Of a stretch of DNA of 64,000 bases, positions 45,723 through 55,608 are shown piece by piece. The position numbers and the translations under genes were made by a program. The number at the start of each line of letters is the position of its first letter. Positions within the stretch are counted from its first letter, which is position 1. The stretch comes from Streptomyces marinisediminis (GTDB taxonomy: Bacteria; Actinomycetota; Actinomycetes; Streptomycetales; Streptomycetaceae): positions 1-64,000 of the forward strand of contig NZ_JAPKFL010000015.1 of the NCBI RefSeq assembly GCF_026262575.1. Direction: 5' to 3'. The notes below the pieces were generated by a model. The model saw only the letters and a program-made list of their open reading frames with translations. It was not told the origin of the DNA and ran no database searches.

Positions 45723-46952
45723 GTGGAGCACACCACCATCCTGCTCATCGAGCTGGGCGCGGTCATCCTCGGCCTGGGGCTCGTCGGCCGCTTCGCCGGG
45801 CGCCTGGGGATGTCCCCCATCCCGCTCTACCTGCTGGGCGGCCTGGCCTTCGGCCACGGCGGGCTGCTGCCGCTGTCCACCAGCGAGGGCTTCATCGAGG
45901 TGGGCGCCGAGATCGGCGTCATCCTGCTGCTGCTCATGCTGGGCCTGGAGTACAGCGCGTCGGAGCTGGTGACCAACCTGCGCACCCAGTACCCCTCCGG
46001 CCTCGTCGACCTCCTGCTCAACGCCACGCCGGGCGCGCTGGCCGGGTGGGCGCTGGGCTGGGAGCCGGTCGGCGTGATCGCGCTGGCGGGCGTCACCTGG
46101 ATCTCCTCCTCCGGCGTCATCGCCAAGGTGCTCACCGAGCTCGGGCGCCTGGGCAACCGGGAGACGCCGGTGGTGCTCGGCGTGCTGGTCATGGAGGACC
46201 TGGCCATGGCCGTCTACCTCCCGCTGCTGACCGCGCTGCTGGCCGGGGTCTCGCTGGCCGGTGCCGGCCTGACCCTGACCATCGCCCTGGGCACCGCCGG
46301 GCTGGTGCTGTTCCTCGCGCTGCGGCACGGGCGTCTGATCAGCCGCGCGGTCTCCTCGGACAACCCCGAGATGCTGCTGCTGGTCGTCCTGGGTCTGACC
46401 CTGCTCGTCGCGGGCATCGCCCAGCGGTTGCAGGTCTCCGCCGCGGTCGGCGCGTTCCTGGTGGGCATCGCCATCTCCGGGGAGGTCGCGCACAGCGTGC
46501 GGGCGCTGCTGACGCCGCTGCGGGATCTGTTCGCGGCCGTCTTCTTCGTCTTCTTCGGCCTGTCCACGGTGCCCGCGAACATCCCGCCGGTGCTGCTGCC
46601 CGCGCTGCTGCTGGCGGCCGTCTCCCTGGCCACCAAGATCGCCACCGGCTGGTACGCCGCCCGGCGCGCGGGGATCGGCGCGCGGGGAAGGGCCCGCGCG
46701 GGCGGGGCGCTGGTGGCCCGCGGCGAGTTCTCCATCGTCATCGCCGGTCTCGCCGCGGGCGCCCAGCCGGGCCTCGCCCCGCTGGCCACGGCCTACGTGC
46801 TCCTCCTGGTCATCGCCGGGCCGCTCGCCGCCCGCTGGACGGAGCCGGTGGCGCGCCGGCTGCGCGGCGGCGGCCCGCCCGGCGCACCGCCCGCGCCGGC
46901 ATCACCCGCGCCCACGCCGCCGACGGCCGACCGGACGGGACGGCTGCCGTGA
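45723..46952 (+). CDS. CPA2-family cation:proton antiporter
   Basis: A 409-residue membrane protein with about 12 hydrophobic segments, of the Kef/KhtU (CPA2) family. Conserved segments include GLVGRFAGRLGMSPIPLYLLGGLAFG, the ion-site-like WISSSGVIAKVLTELG with following R, and LLMLGLEYS. No cytosolic RCK domain is fused; the TrkA-C protein encoded just upstream supplies regulation. It should exchange K+ (or Na+) for protons and help in pH or osmotic adaptation. The GTG start at 45723 is 4 nt after the partner gene. Confidence 0.9.
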   Translation: MEHTTILLIELGAVILGLGLVGRFAGRLGMSPIPLYLLGGLAFGHGGLLPLSTSEGFIEVGAEIGVILLLLMLGLEYSASELVTNLRTQYPSGLVDLLLNATPGALAGWALGWEPVGVIALAGVTWISSSGVIAKVLTELGRLGNRETPVVLGVLVMEDLAMAVYLPLLTALLAGVSLAGAGLTLTIALGTAGLVLFLALRHGRLISRAVSSDNPEMLLLVVLGLTLLVAGIAQRLQVSAAVGAFLVGIAISGEVAHSVRALLTPLRDLFAAVFFVFFGLSTVPANIPPVLLPALLLAAVSLATKIATGWYAARRAGIGARGRARAGGALVARGEFSIVIAGLAAGAQPGLAPLATAYVLLLVIAGPLAARWTEPVARRLRGGGPPGAPPAPASPAPTPPTADRTGRLP

Positions 46953-47040
46953 CGGCGCTCTCGTAGCTTCCGCCCGGCCCGGCCGCGGACGACTGGCGGA
47001 TCACACGGGGGTGCCACGGGAGGCGGCCGTGGGAGAATGA

Positions 47041-48546
<1,506 letters not shown>

Positions 48547-48592
48547 GCCGGGCGCGGCGCACGCCGCGCGGGCTCCGCCGCGGGCGCCCGGC
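48547..48592 (+). terminator. Terminator after guaB1
   Basis: GCCGGGCGC (48547-48555) pairs with GCGCCCGGC (48584-48592), and a smaller GCGGCG/CGCCGC hairpin nests inside. It begins right after the guaB1 stop. Confidence 0.55.
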
Positions 48593-48728
48593 CGGGCACG
48601 CCGGGCCCCCGCGGCCGCCGCGTGCCCCTCCCGCGGGGCTGGTTCCGCCGTCCCGGCGCCCGGCACGGCCCTGCTCCGGGCCGTAAGCCGTTCGGGGGCG
48701 TTACCACAAGAATTCCATCGGGGGAAGT

Positions 48729-48785
48729 CAACGAACGTGCGAACATGGCGGGAACTGCGCAACGAATCGCCATGAGTGCGCAAGG
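48729..48785. promoter_or_regulatory. Phased operator array before the permease gene
   Basis: CAACGAA at 48729-48735 and again at 48760-48766 are 31 bp apart; a CAAGG half-motif within GTGCGCAAGG follows 21 bp later at 48781. The second repeat belongs to a 15-mer GCGCAACGAATCGCC (48757-48771) found unchanged at 50968-50982. The spacings are close to three and two helical turns, as expected for an Lrp-type protein wrapping DNA. Confidence 0.65.
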
Positions 48786-48793
48786 GTGGCCCG

Positions 48794-48823
48794 TTACGTG
48801 CCGTGGTGCCCCACTCGTAGAGT
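48794..48823 (+). promoter_or_regulatory. Promoter of the permease-lrp unit
   Basis: TTACGT (48794-48799) and TAGAGT (48818-48823) are separated by 18 bp. The -10 box lies 37 bp after the last CAA of the operator array, identical to the geometry before davA. Confidence 0.55.
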
Positions 48824-48963
48824 CATGCGCTGTACGAGGAGTGGCGGAGACCGCCTGCTCGACGGTCTTCCGCTGCCGCGCGGGCCAGCCCGGCCCGGCA
48901 GGGGCGTCGCGCCGTGCCGGCCTTCGCCGCAGACCCGCAGCGACATCGGCAAGGAGCCACCCC

Positions 48964-50439
48964 GTGCTGGACCCGAACACCGCGCCCTCCGCACCACACT
49001 CGCCGCCGGGGGCCCGGTTCCTGCGGCGCAAGCCCGTGGAGAGGCTGGTGGCCGAGAGCGGCCACGGCAGCGGTGGCGGCAGCCTGCGCCGCACCCTGTC
49101 CATGTGGCAGCTCACGATGATCAGCATCGGCGCCACGCTGGGCACCGGGATCTTCGTCGTCCTGGGCGAAGCCGTGCCGCTGGCCGGGCCCGCGGTCACG
49201 ATCTCCTTCGTCATCGCCGGTCTGACCGCGCTGTTCTCCGCGCTGTCCTACGCGGAGCTGGCCGGCACCATCCCCGCTTCCGGCTCCTCCTACTCCTACT
49301 CCTACGCGACGCTGGGCGAACTGGTCGCCTGGGTGTGCGGGCTGTGCCTGATCCTGGAGTACGGCGTCTCCGTGGCGGCCGTCGCCGTCGGCTGGGGCCA
49401 GTACCTCAACGAGCTGCTCGACGGCACCATCGGGGTGACCATCCCGGCGGCGCTGTCCAACCCGCCGGGCGACGGCGGCTACTTCAACCTGCCGGCCCTG
49501 CTGGTCGTGCTGTTCGCCATGGCGTTCCTGATGGGCGGGGCCAAGGAGAGCGCCCGGGCCAACACCATCATGGTGGCGGTCAAGATCGGCGCGCTGCTGA
49601 TGTTCTGCGCCGTCGCCTTCACCGGCATCCGTGCGGGCAACTACGAGCCGTTCATGCCGCTGGGCCTGGCCGGCGTCAGCGCCGCTGGCGCCTCGCTGTT
49701 CTTCTCCTACATCGGCTTCGACGCCGCCTCCACCGCGGGCGAGGAGGCCAAGAACCCCCAGCGCGACCTGCCGCGCGCCATCATGCTCTCCCTGCTGATC
49801 GTGACCACCCTGTACGTCCTGGTCGCGGCCGTCGCCGTCGGGGCCGTGCCGTGGGAGGGTTTCGAGGGGTCCGAGGCGGCGCTGGCCGGGGTGCTCAGCG
49901 ACGTGACCGGCACGGAGCTGTGGGCCGTGCTGCTGTCCGCCGGCGCCGTCGTCGCGATCGCCAGCGTCGTGCTCGCCGTCCTCTTCGGCCAGACGCGCAT
50001 TCTGTTCGCCATGTCCCGCGACGGCCTGGTGCCCGGCGTCTTCTCCCGGGTCAACGCGCGCACCGGCACCCCGCGCGCCAACACCGTGCTCGTCTCCGCG
50101 TTCTGCGGCATCCTGGCCGCCGCGATCCCGCTGGGCGAGCTGGCCAACGCCACCAGCATCGGCACCCTCTTCGCCTTCGGGCTGGTCAACATCGCCGTCG
50201 TCGTGCTGCGCCGCACGCGCCCGGACATGCCGCGCAGCTTCCGCGTCCCGCTCTCCCCGGCGCTGCCCCTGCTGGGGCTGGGCTTCTGCGTCTACAACAT
50301 GCTGAACTTGCCCGCCGTCACCTGGCTGGTGTTCGGCCTCTGGATGGCCGCCGGGCTCGTGTTCTACTTCCTCTACGGGCAGCGCCGCTCCCGGCTGGCC
50401 GTCGAGGCCCACGAACCCCCCGCGACCGCAGAGAAGTGA
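48964..50439 (+). CDS. APC-superfamily amino-acid permease (probable lysine or basic amino-acid transporter)
   Basis: A 491-residue membrane protein with about 12-14 transmembrane segments. The family glycines appear in QLTMISIGATLGTGIFVVLG at TM1, with SFVIAGLTALFSALSYAELAGTIP at TM2-3, AGASLFFSYIGFDAASTAGEEAKNPQRDLP and TRILFAMSRDGLVP. This is the cationic-amino-acid/CAT-like branch of APC transporters. Substrate assignment as lysine rests on the neighbouring davAB-like genes and is inference. The GTG at 48964 follows AAGGAGCCACCCC. The lrp gene begins 10 nt after the stop. Confidence 0.88.
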   Translation: MLDPNTAPSAPHSPPGARFLRRKPVERLVAESGHGSGGGSLRRTLSMWQLTMISIGATLGTGIFVVLGEAVPLAGPAVTISFVIAGLTALFSALSYAELAGTIPASGSSYSYSYATLGELVAWVCGLCLILEYGVSVAAVAVGWGQYLNELLDGTIGVTIPAALSNPPGDGGYFNLPALLVVLFAMAFLMGGAKESARANTIMVAVKIGALLMFCAVAFTGIRAGNYEPFMPLGLAGVSAAGASLFFSYIGFDAASTAGEEAKNPQRDLPRAIMLSLLIVTTLYVLVAAVAVGAVPWEGFEGSEAALAGVLSDVTGTELWAVLLSAGAVVAIASVVLAVLFGQTRILFAMSRDGLVPGVFSRVNARTGTPRANTVLVSAFCGILAAAIPLGELANATSIGTLFAFGLVNIAVVVLRRTRPDMPRSFRVPLSPALPLLGLGFCVYNMLNLPAVTWLVFGLWMAAGLVFYFLYGQRRSRLAVEAHEPPATAEK

Positions 50440-50449
50440 CCCACCCCCA

Positions 50450-50905
50450 GTGCGACTGAACGAGCTCGACGAACGCATCGTCCACGCCCTCGCCGAGGAC
50501 GCCCGCCGCTCCTACGCCGACATCGGCGCGGAGGTCGGGCTCTCCGCCCCCGCCGTCAAGCGCCGGGTGGACCGGCTGCGGGCCGAGGGGGCCATCACCG
50601 GCTTCACCGTCCGCGTGGACCCGGCGGCCCTCGGCTGGGAGACCGAGGGGTTCATCGAGATGTACTGCCGCCACAACACCTCGCCCGAGGACATCCGGCG
50701 GGGCCTGTCGCGCTACCCGGAGGTGGCGTCCGCCTCGACCGTCACCGGCGACGCGGACGCCGTCGTGCAGATCTTCGCCTCCGACATGCGGCACTTCGAG
50801 CGCGTGCTGGAGCGGATCGCGGGCGAGCCGTTCGTGGAGCGCACCAAGTCGGTCCTGGTGCTCTCCCCGCTGCTGCGCCGCTACACCGCCGGACCGCCCG
50901 GGTAG
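50450..50905 (+). CDS. Lrp/AsnC family transcriptional regulator
   Basis: A 151-residue regulator. The winged HTH spans residues about 3-60 (LDERIVHALAEDARRSYADIGAEVGLSAPAVKRRVDRL), and the RAM ligand-binding domain about 65-145 (GFIEMYCRHNTSPEDIRRGL, VTGDADAVVQIFA). Such proteins assemble as octamers and respond to amino acids. It is co-transcribed with the permease and lies between two promoters with the same operator array, so it most likely controls both, probably with lysine as effector. The GTG at 50450 has a poor ribosome binding site (CCCCCAG), suggesting coupling to the permease. Confidence 0.92.
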   Translation: MRLNELDERIVHALAEDARRSYADIGAEVGLSAPAVKRRVDRLRAEGAITGFTVRVDPAALGWETEGFIEMYCRHNTSPEDIRRGLSRYPEVASASTVTGDADAVVQIFASDMRHFERVLERIAGEPFVERTKSVLVLSPLLRRYTAGPPG

Positions 50906-50967
50906 GACCCGGCGGACCGCCCCTCCCGCGCGCCGGGGGAGGGGCGGGTGCCGGGGGAGGCCGCCGC

Positions 50968-51029
50968 GCGCAACGAATCGCCGCCCGGCGGCGGACCGGC
51001 GCAACGAATACGTCCAGGGTGCGCAAAGG
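50968..51029. promoter_or_regulatory. Phased operator array before davA
   Basis: CAACGAA at 50971-50977 and 51002-51008 are 31 bp apart, and CAAAGG within GTGCGCAAAGG follows at 51024, 22 bp later. The 15-mer GCGCAACGAATCGCC at 50968-50982 is identical to that before the permease gene. Confidence 0.65.
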
Positions 51030-51036
51030 ACACCGC

Positions 51037-51066
51037 TTGTCCGCCGCGGGGCGCGAAACGTACCGT
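51037..51066 (+). promoter_or_regulatory. Promoter of davA-davB
   Basis: TTGTCC (51037-51042) and TACCGT (51061-51066) are separated by 18 bp. The -35 and -10 lie 13 and 37 bp after the last CAA of the operator array, exactly as in the permease promoter. The leader would be about 38 nt. Confidence 0.5.
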
Positions 51067-51110
51067 CGAAACATCCCCCTTGTCCGGTCGACGGAAAGTC
51101 GCGAGGTCCC

Positions 51111-51935
51111 ATGACGCCCCTGCGCACCGCGCTCTACCAAGGTCCCGGCGGCACGCCCACGCCGCGGCAGGCCGTCGAGGCCTTCGCGCGCGCCGCCCGG
51201 CGCGCCGCGGCCGCCGGGGCGCGGCTGCTCGTCACCCCGGAGCTGTCCCTGACCGGGTACGCGCGCACGCCACGGGAGCTGGCCGAGCTCGCCGAGCCGG
51301 CCGACGGCCCCGCCGCCCGGGCGATCGGGGAGATCGCCGCCGAGCACCGCCTCGCCCTCCACTACGGCTACCCCGAGCGCGGTGAGGACGGCGCCGTGCA
51401 CAACGCCGCGCAGCTCATCGGGCCCGACGGCACGCCGCTGGCCAACTACCGCAAGACCCACCTGTTCGGGGACTTCGAGCGGGGCTGTTTCACCCCCGGC
51501 CGGGAGCCCGTCGTCCAGGCCGACCTCGACGGCGTCCGCCTCGGCCTGCTCGTCTGCTACGACGTCGAGTTCCCCGAGGCGGTGCGCGCCCACGCGCTGG
51601 CCGGAACCGAGCTGCTGCTCGTGCCCACCGCGCTGATGCGGCCGTACGAGATCGTGCCGCAGGCCGTGGTCCCGGTGCGGGCGTGGGAGAACCAGCTCTA
51701 CCTGGCCTACGCCAACCGCCACGGCCGCGAGGGCGACCTGGACTTCGCCGGGATGAGCTGCCTGGTCGCCCCCGACGGCACCGTCCGCGCCCGCGCCGGG
51801 GCGGGGGAGGACCTCGTCCTCGCCGACGTCGACCGCGACGCGCTGGCCGCCTTCCGCGCCGAGAACACCTACCTGACGGACCGCCGCCCCGAGCTGTACC
51901 CGTCCCTGTCCCGCCAAGGAGAACCGCGCCGATGA
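51111..51935 (+). CDS. davA: Nitrilase-family amidase, probable 5-aminovaleramidase
   Basis: A 274-residue carbon-nitrogen hydrolase. The Glu-Lys-Cys triad is E44 (LVTPELSLTGY), K115 (NYRKTHLFG) and C149 (LGLLVCYDVEFPE). The length, the ALYQG start and the YGYPERGEDGAVHN and NYRKTHLFG segments resemble, from memory, Pseudomonas DavA, which hydrolyses 5-aminovaleramide to 5-aminovalerate in lysine breakdown. The coupled downstream oxidase, which resembles DavB, is the strongest support. The ATG at 51111 follows GCGAGG. It overlaps davB in an ATGA. Other nitrilase-branch amidase activities remain possible. Confidence 0.82.
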   Translation: MTPLRTALYQGPGGTPTPRQAVEAFARAARRAAAAGARLLVTPELSLTGYARTPRELAELAEPADGPAARAIGEIAAEHRLALHYGYPERGEDGAVHNAAQLIGPDGTPLANYRKTHLFGDFERGCFTPGREPVVQADLDGVRLGLLVCYDVEFPEAVRAHALAGTELLLVPTALMRPYEIVPQAVVPVRAWENQLYLAYANRHGREGDLDFAGMSCLVAPDGTVRARAGAGEDLVLADVDRDALAAFRAENTYLTDRRPELYPSLSRQGEPRR

Positions 51936-53650
51936 CCTCCACCGTGCCCGCCGCCGTCCACGACGAGCAGCACGCAGAGGCCCAGTCCGCGCCGCCCATC
52001 ACCATGTTCGGCCCGGACTTCCCCTTCGCCTACGACGACTACCTGGCCCACCCCGCCGGACTCGGCCAGGTGCCCGCCACCGCGCACGGCACCGAGGTCG
52101 CCGTCATCGGCGGCGGCCTGTCGGGCATCGTGGCCGCCTACGAGCTGATGAAGATGGGGCTGCGGCCGGTCGTCTACGAGGCCGACCAGATCGGCGGGCG
52201 GCTGCGCACCGCCGCCTTCGAGGGGTCCGACGACGGCACCGGCCGGCCGCTGACGGCCGAGATGGGCGCCATGCGCTTCCCGCCGTCGTCCACGGCCTTC
52301 CAGCACTACGTCGACCTCGCCGGCCTGGAGGTCGAGCCCTTCCCCAACCCGCTGGCCCCCGACACCCCCTCCACCGTCGTGGACCTCAAGGGCGAGAGCC
52401 ACTACGCGCGCACCCTGGAGGATCTCCCCGAGGTCTACCACCAGGTGATGGAGGCCTGGAACACCTGCCTGGAGGAAGGCGCCGACTTCTCCGACATGCA
52501 GCGCGCCATCCGCACGCGCGACGTGCCGCGCATCCGCGAGATCTGGTCGGCGCTGGTGGAGAAGCTGGACAACCAGACCTTCTACGGCTTCCTGTGCGAC
52601 TCGTCGGCCTTCACCTCCTTCCGGCACCGGGAGATCTTCGGCCAGGTCGGCTTCGGCACCGGCGGCTGGGACACCGACTTCCCCAACTCCATCCTGGAGA
52701 TCCTGCGCGTCGTCTACACCGGCGCCGACGACGACCACCGGGGCATCGTCGGCGGCAGCCAGCAGCTCCCGCTGCGGCTGTGGGAGCGCGCACCGAAGAA
52801 GCTGGTGCACTGGCCGCAGGGCACCTCGCTGGCGTCCCTGCACGACGGACGGCCGCGCCCGGCCGTGACGCGGCTGCACCGCACCGCGGGCAACCGCATC
52901 ACCGTCACCGACGCGCACGGGGAGATCCGCACCTACCAGGCGGCCGTCTTCACCGCGCAGTCCTGGATGCTGCTGTCGAAGATCGACTGCGACGACGAGC
53001 TGCTGCCCATCGACCACTGGACCGCCGTCGAGCGCACCCACTACATGGAGTCCTCCAAGCTGTTCGTCCCCGTCGACCGGCCGTTCTGGCTGGACACCGA
53101 CGAGGAGACCGGCCGGGACGTGATGAGCATGACGCTCACCGACCGCATGACGCGCGGCACCTACCTGCTGGACAACGGCCCGGACCGGCCCGCGGTCATC
53201 TGCCTGTCCTACACCTGGTGCGACGACAGCCTGAAGTGGCTTCCGCTGGACGCGAACGAGCGCATGGAGGTCATGCTCAAGTCGCTGCGCGAGATCTACC
53301 CGAAGGTGGACATCAGGAAGCACATCACCGGCAGCCCGGTGACCGTCTCCTGGGAGAACGAGCCCTACTTCATGGGCGCGTTCAAGGCGAACCTGCCCGG
53401 CCACTACCGCTACCAGCGGCGCCTGTTCACCCACTTCATGCAGGACCGGCTGCCCGACGACAAGCGCGGCCTCTTCCTGGCCGGCGACGACATCTCCTGG
53501 ACGGCGGGCTGGGCCGAGGGCGCGGTGCAGACCGCGCTGAACGCCGTGTGGGGCGTCATGCACCAGTTCGGCGGCACCACCGACCCGGGCAACCCGGGCC
53601 CCGGCGACGTCTACGACGAGATCGCCCCGGTGGAACTGCCGGAGGACTGA
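51932..53650 (+). CDS. davB: Flavin amine oxidase, probable L-lysine 2-monooxygenase
   Basis: A 572-residue FAD enzyme of the monoamine oxidase/amino-acid monooxygenase superfamily. The dinucleotide-binding motif is GGGLSG at residues 60-65 followed by YEADQIGGRLRT, and the C-terminal flavin motif is LFLAGDDISWTAGWAEGAVQTALNAV. The N-terminal ITMFGPDFPFAYDDYLAHPAG and FGQVGFGTGGWDTDFPNS closely match my memory of Pseudomonas lysine 2-monooxygenase (DavB), which turns lysine into 5-aminovaleramide. Tryptophan 2-monooxygenase and phenylalanine oxidase are related alternatives. The ATG at 51932 follows AAGGAGAA and overlaps davA by 4 nt. davT/davD are not in the window. Confidence 0.82.
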   Translation: MTSTVPAAVHDEQHAEAQSAPPITMFGPDFPFAYDDYLAHPAGLGQVPATAHGTEVAVIGGGLSGIVAAYELMKMGLRPVVYEADQIGGRLRTAAFEGSDDGTGRPLTAEMGAMRFPPSSTAFQHYVDLAGLEVEPFPNPLAPDTPSTVVDLKGESHYARTLEDLPEVYHQVMEAWNTCLEEGADFSDMQRAIRTRDVPRIREIWSALVEKLDNQTFYGFLCDSSAFTSFRHREIFGQVGFGTGGWDTDFPNSILEILRVVYTGADDDHRGIVGGSQQLPLRLWERAPKKLVHWPQGTSLASLHDGRPRPAVTRLHRTAGNRITVTDAHGEIRTYQAAVFTAQSWMLLSKIDCDDELLPIDHWTAVERTHYMESSKLFVPVDRPFWLDTDEETGRDVMSMTLTDRMTRGTYLLDNGPDRPAVICLSYTWCDDSLKWLPLDANERMEVMLKSLREIYPKVDIRKHITGSPVTVSWENEPYFMGAFKANLPGHYRYQRRLFTHFMQDRLPDDKRGLFLAGDDISWTAGWAEGAVQTALNAVWGVMHQFGGTTDPGNPGPGDVYDEIAPVELPED

Positions 53651-53668
53651 CCCGCGCGTACGCGCAGA

Positions 53669-53697
53669 GCGGGGCGGACCGGCGCGGTCCGCCCCGC
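53669..53697 (+). terminator. Terminator after davB
   Basis: A perfect 12-bp stem GCGGGGCGGACC/GGTCCGCCCCGC would form with a 5-nt loop; 11 pairs are certain and the outermost is G53669 opposite C53697 only if 53669-53670 read GC. It begins about 18 nt after the davB stop. Confidence 0.6.
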
Positions 53698-54052
53698 CCA
53701 GCCGTCCCCGGCGCGCCGGTCGGCGTCGCCGGCGAGCGGCGCGAGCCGGGGACGGCCGTGCCACCCGGGCTTGGCCGGTACCCGCGGGACGCGCGGCTCG
53801 ACGCGGGCACGGACCGGTACGGCTCCGCGGCGCTTCCCGCGTGCCTCCGGCCCCGGCCGACGGCCCCGCCGAGCCGTACGCTCCCGTCGGCCGGCCCCCG
53901 GCGCCCCGCCCGGGCTCGCGGCCCCGCGCCGGCCGTCGCCCGCCGGGTCCGGCGCGGCGCGGCCGACCGCCCGCCTCGGCCTCGCCCCGGCACGGCCGGC
54001 GGGTCGGGCCCGGGGCGGGGCGGCCCGGTGACCGTCCCACCCCGCCCCTCCA

Positions 54053-54058
54053 CTAGCC
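54053..54058 (+). promoter_or_regulatory. -10 box of the uracil permease gene
   Basis: TAGCCT fits TANNNT and lies 37 nt before the ATG at 54096. The following T-rich stretch CGTTTTGTTCGG falls in the early leader. Confidence 0.45.
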
Positions 54059-54095
54059 TTGGCTCGTTTTGTTCGGTGGTGCAGGGAGCGGGAGC

Positions 54096-55499
54096 ATGCG
54101 GCTCGGTGTCGGGTGGAAGGTGCACGGGGACGGGCGCAGCCCCGCGCCTGGCGCGGTGGTGCGGCCGGACGAGCGGCTGTCCTGGCTGCGCACTCTGGGC
54201 CTGGGGGCGCAGCACGTGGTGGCCATGTTCGGCGCCACGTTCGTCGCCCCGGTGCTGATGGGCCTGGACCCGAATCTGGCCGTCCTGGTGTCCGGGGTGG
54301 CCACCATCTTCTTCCTGCTGGTGACGCGCGGCGCCATCCCCAGCTACCTGGGCAGCAGCCTGTCCTTCGTCGGCGTCGCCGCGATCATCGCGAACGAGGG
54401 CGGCACGCCGGGCACGCTGACCGGGGCGCTGCTGGTGGTCGGCGTGGTGCTGCTCGCCTCCGGCCTGGTGGTGCGGGCGCTGGGCGCGCGCGTCGTGCAC
54501 GCCGTACTGCCGCCGGCCGTCACCGGCGCCGTCGTCATGCTCATCGGCTTCAACCTCGCGCCCGTCGCCGCCGGGACGTACTGGCCGCAGGACCAGTGGA
54601 CGGCGCTGGCCACCCTGCTGTTCACCGGCTTCGCGCTGGTCGCGCTGCGCGGCTTCTGGAGCCGGATCGCGATCTTCCTCGGGCTCGCCTTCGGGTACGG
54701 CCTGTCCTGGCTGCTGGACCGGGTCTTCGGCCCGATCACCTCCCCGACGGCCGCCGGGGAGGTCGCGCCGCACTGGCGGCTGGACCTCGGCGGGGTCGCC
54801 GAGGCGGACTGGATCGGCCTGCCCAGCCTGCACGCGCCGAGCTTCGAGGCGTCGGCCGTGCTGGTCGCGCTGCCCGTGGTCGTCGCGCTGATCGCGGAGA
54901 ACGCCGGGCACGTGAAGGCCGTCGGCGAGATGACCGGGGACCCGCTGGACGACCGCATGGGCACCGCCATCGCCGCCGACGGCGCGGCCACGGTGCTCGC
55001 CACCTCCGTCGGCGGCCCGGCCACCACCACCTACGCGGAGAACATCGGCGTGATGGCCGCCTCCCGCGTCTACTCCACCGCCGCCTACTGGGCCGCCGCG
55101 GCCTTCGCCATCCTCTTCGGCTTCTGCCCGAAGTTCGGCGCGGTGGTGGCGGCCATCCCCGGCGGCGTGCTCGGCGGCATCACCGTCATCCTCTACGGCA
55201 TGATCGGTCTGCTGGGCGCGAAGATCTGGATCGAGAGCGGTGTGGACCTGGGCAACCCGGTCAACCTGGTGCCGGTGGCGGCGGGCGTCATCGTCGGCAT
55301 CGGCAACGTCTCGCTGGAGTTCACCGACGCCTTCTCGCTCAGCGGCATCGCCCTGGGCACGCTCATCGTGCTCACCGGCTACCACGCCCTGCGCGCCTTC
55401 GCCCCGCCCCACCTGCGCGAGAGCACCCCGCTGTTCGACGCGGGGGTGCCCGGCGAGGAGGCCCGGGCCCCCCGGTCGAGCCCGGGGCCGGGAGCCTGA
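54096..55499 (+). CDS. uraA: NCS2-family uracil/xanthine permease
   Basis: A 467-residue membrane protein of the NCS2 (UraA-type) family with about 14 transmembrane segments. Typical parts are LGAQHVVAMFGATFVAPVLMGLDPNLAV at TM1, PSYLGSSLSFVGV, the substrate-site ALIAENAGHVKAVGEM with its glutamate, and SVGGPATTTYAENIGVMAASRVYS. The histidine of UraA-type uracil sites is not checked, so xanthine is possible. The ATG at 54096 follows GGGAGCGGGAGC. It is not adjacent to the pyr operon and no PyrR-type hairpin is visible in its leader. Confidence 0.88.
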   Translation: MRLGVGWKVHGDGRSPAPGAVVRPDERLSWLRTLGLGAQHVVAMFGATFVAPVLMGLDPNLAVLVSGVATIFFLLVTRGAIPSYLGSSLSFVGVAAIIANEGGTPGTLTGALLVVGVVLLASGLVVRALGARVVHAVLPPAVTGAVVMLIGFNLAPVAAGTYWPQDQWTALATLLFTGFALVALRGFWSRIAIFLGLAFGYGLSWLLDRVFGPITSPTAAGEVAPHWRLDLGGVAEADWIGLPSLHAPSFEASAVLVALPVVVALIAENAGHVKAVGEMTGDPLDDRMGTAIAADGAATVLATSVGGPATTTYAENIGVMAASRVYSTAAYWAAAAFAILFGFCPKFGAVVAAIPGGVLGGITVILYGMIGLLGAKIWIESGVDLGNPVNLVPVAAGVIVGIGNVSLEFTDAFSLSGIALGTLIVLTGYHALRAFAPPHLRESTPLFDAGVPGEEARAPRSSPGPGA

Positions 55500-55608
55500 G
55501 CGGGGCGGGCCCCGGCGGGCGCCGGGCCCACCGGGGTCCGCCGTTCGTCGCGCCCGTTCGTCGCGGTGACCCGCCGGCGTCGGCTCCGGCGCCGCTGCCG
55601 GGGTCCGC

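Larger units (their letters stand above)
48547..48963. other. 417-bp regulatory region before the amino-acid permease
   Basis: It contains the guaB1 terminator, about 100 bp of GC-rich spacer, an operator-like array at 48729-48785, a promoter at 48794-48823 and a leader of about 134 nt. No gene is supported within it, although the permease frame stays open upstream of its true start. Confidence 0.7.
53651..54095. other. 445-bp intergenic region before the uracil permease
   Basis: It starts with the davB terminator and ends with a TAGCCT -10 box (54053-54058) and leader for the uracil permease. Between them lies about 330 bp of very GC-rich sequence with no supportable gene; several long Pro/Arg-rich frames cross it in all registers, which is a base-composition effect. 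Confidence 0.6.

Noticed and set aside
53756..54060. Small Pro/Arg-rich ORFs in the gap before the uracil permease
   Set aside because: Several frames are open at once on both strands, there is no ribosome binding site or motif, and the composition explains the openness.
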